From an uncultured Roseobacter sp. (GTDB taxonomy: Bacteria; Pseudomonadota; Alphaproteobacteria; Rhodobacterales; Rhodobacteraceae): 64,000 nt of DNA. The translations under genes were made by a program, and so were the position numbers. The first letter of the stretch is position 1; every line of letters starts with the position of its first letter. This document shows positions 63,801 through 64,000 of the stretch, one piece after another. Under the pieces are notes generated by a model that did not search any database, had not been told where the DNA came from, and saw only the letters and a list, made by a program, of their open reading frames with translations. The stretch covers positions 179,075 to 243,074 of the forward strand of contig NZ_CANLQB010000008.1 of assembly GCF_947493125.1 (NCBI RefSeq), in the 5' to 3' direction.

Positions 63801-64000
63801 GGTTTCCCATCTTGATCTGCACTACGGGCAGAGCCAGATCCTGTTCGACATCTCCATGACCGCTGCGGTCGGTGAGATCACGGCGGTCATGGGAAACAAC
63901 GGTGCGGGAAAAACCAGCCTGCTGAAGGCAGTGGCCGGGCGACACCCCGCCAGCAGCGGTGAGGTCGTGGTCAGTGGAGTGGCGGTGCCCACCGCATCGG
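63793..64000 (+). CDS. urtE: Urea ABC transporter, ATP-binding protein UrtE, 3'-truncated by window edge
   Basis: First 69 codons, ATG 63793 overlapping the last 8 bases of urtD. MLEVSHLDLHYGQSQILFDIS and Walker A MGNNGAGKTSLLKAVAGRH mark it as UrtE. Most of the protein is beyond the window. Missing from the ORF track because no stop is reached. Confidence 0.93.
   Translation, partial: MLEVSHLDLHYGQSQILFDISMTAAVGEITAVMGNNGAGKTSLLKAVAGRHPASSGEVVVSGVAVPTAS

Overview
The window reads as chromosomal DNA of a marine-type alphaproteobacterium, most likely Rhodobacterales (Roseobacter group). This rests on high GC, on the tldD / ctaC-ctaB-small ORF-ctaG-ctaE-surf1-thrC-M16 peptidase gene order, on Flp pilins with the VTVDWVVLTA motif, and on CpaD-, Hint-, DUF1178- and EcsC-type proteins common in that order. 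The genus assignment is inference; no rRNA or tRNA gene is visible. Gene density is high, and I see no phage, insertion sequence or CRISPR array.

Layout. 1-8.2 kb: housekeeping genes tilS (cut by the window edge), ftsH, a MOSC protein and a one-carbon block fhs-hypothetical-folD, meeting a minus-strand thioesterase. 7.5-10.7 kb: two members (DEXH helicase and PdeM) of the ligase-associated DNA-damage set, without the ligase and exonuclease. 11-24.6 kb: a minus-strand Tad/Flp pilus locus: two pilins, cpaB, secretin, short CpaD-like lipoprotein, cpaE, cpaF, tadB, tadC, two TPR lipoproteins, prepilin peptidase, an AAA ATPase and a Hint-domain protein. Terminators follow both pilins and cpaB, so the locus is probably several transcription units.

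24.9-34.2 kb: a lytic transglycosylase, then a scoA-scoB CoA-transferase operon with a LOV photosensor histidine-kinase-like gene between the two subunits, followed by topA, dprA and tldD. 34.3-41.8 kb: cytochrome c oxidase subunits II and III with their assembly factors (heme farnesyltransferase, Cox11, SURF1, and a 54-residue gene too short for the ORF track), running into thrC, an M16 peptidase and an acetyltransferase. 42-50 kb: a metallo-hydrolase, an FAD-linked oxidase, an mtnP-lysE-apt methylthioadenosine/adenine salvage operon, a frameshifted repeat/membrane gene and a SulP transporter. 50-58.3 kb: small enzymes, then lysC and ptsP. 58.6 kb to the end: the urea ABC transporter operon urtABCDE, with urtE cut by the window edge.

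The parts most worth following up are the LOV kinase-like protein, whose usual phospho-acceptor histidine appears replaced, inside the CoA-transferase operon; the tandem leader cistrons and nested palindrome between cpaF and tadB; the 11-nt-period repeat tract upstream of the helicase; and the frameshifted gene with a 144-bp internal duplication. All functional calls come from reading motifs by eye, without database searches.
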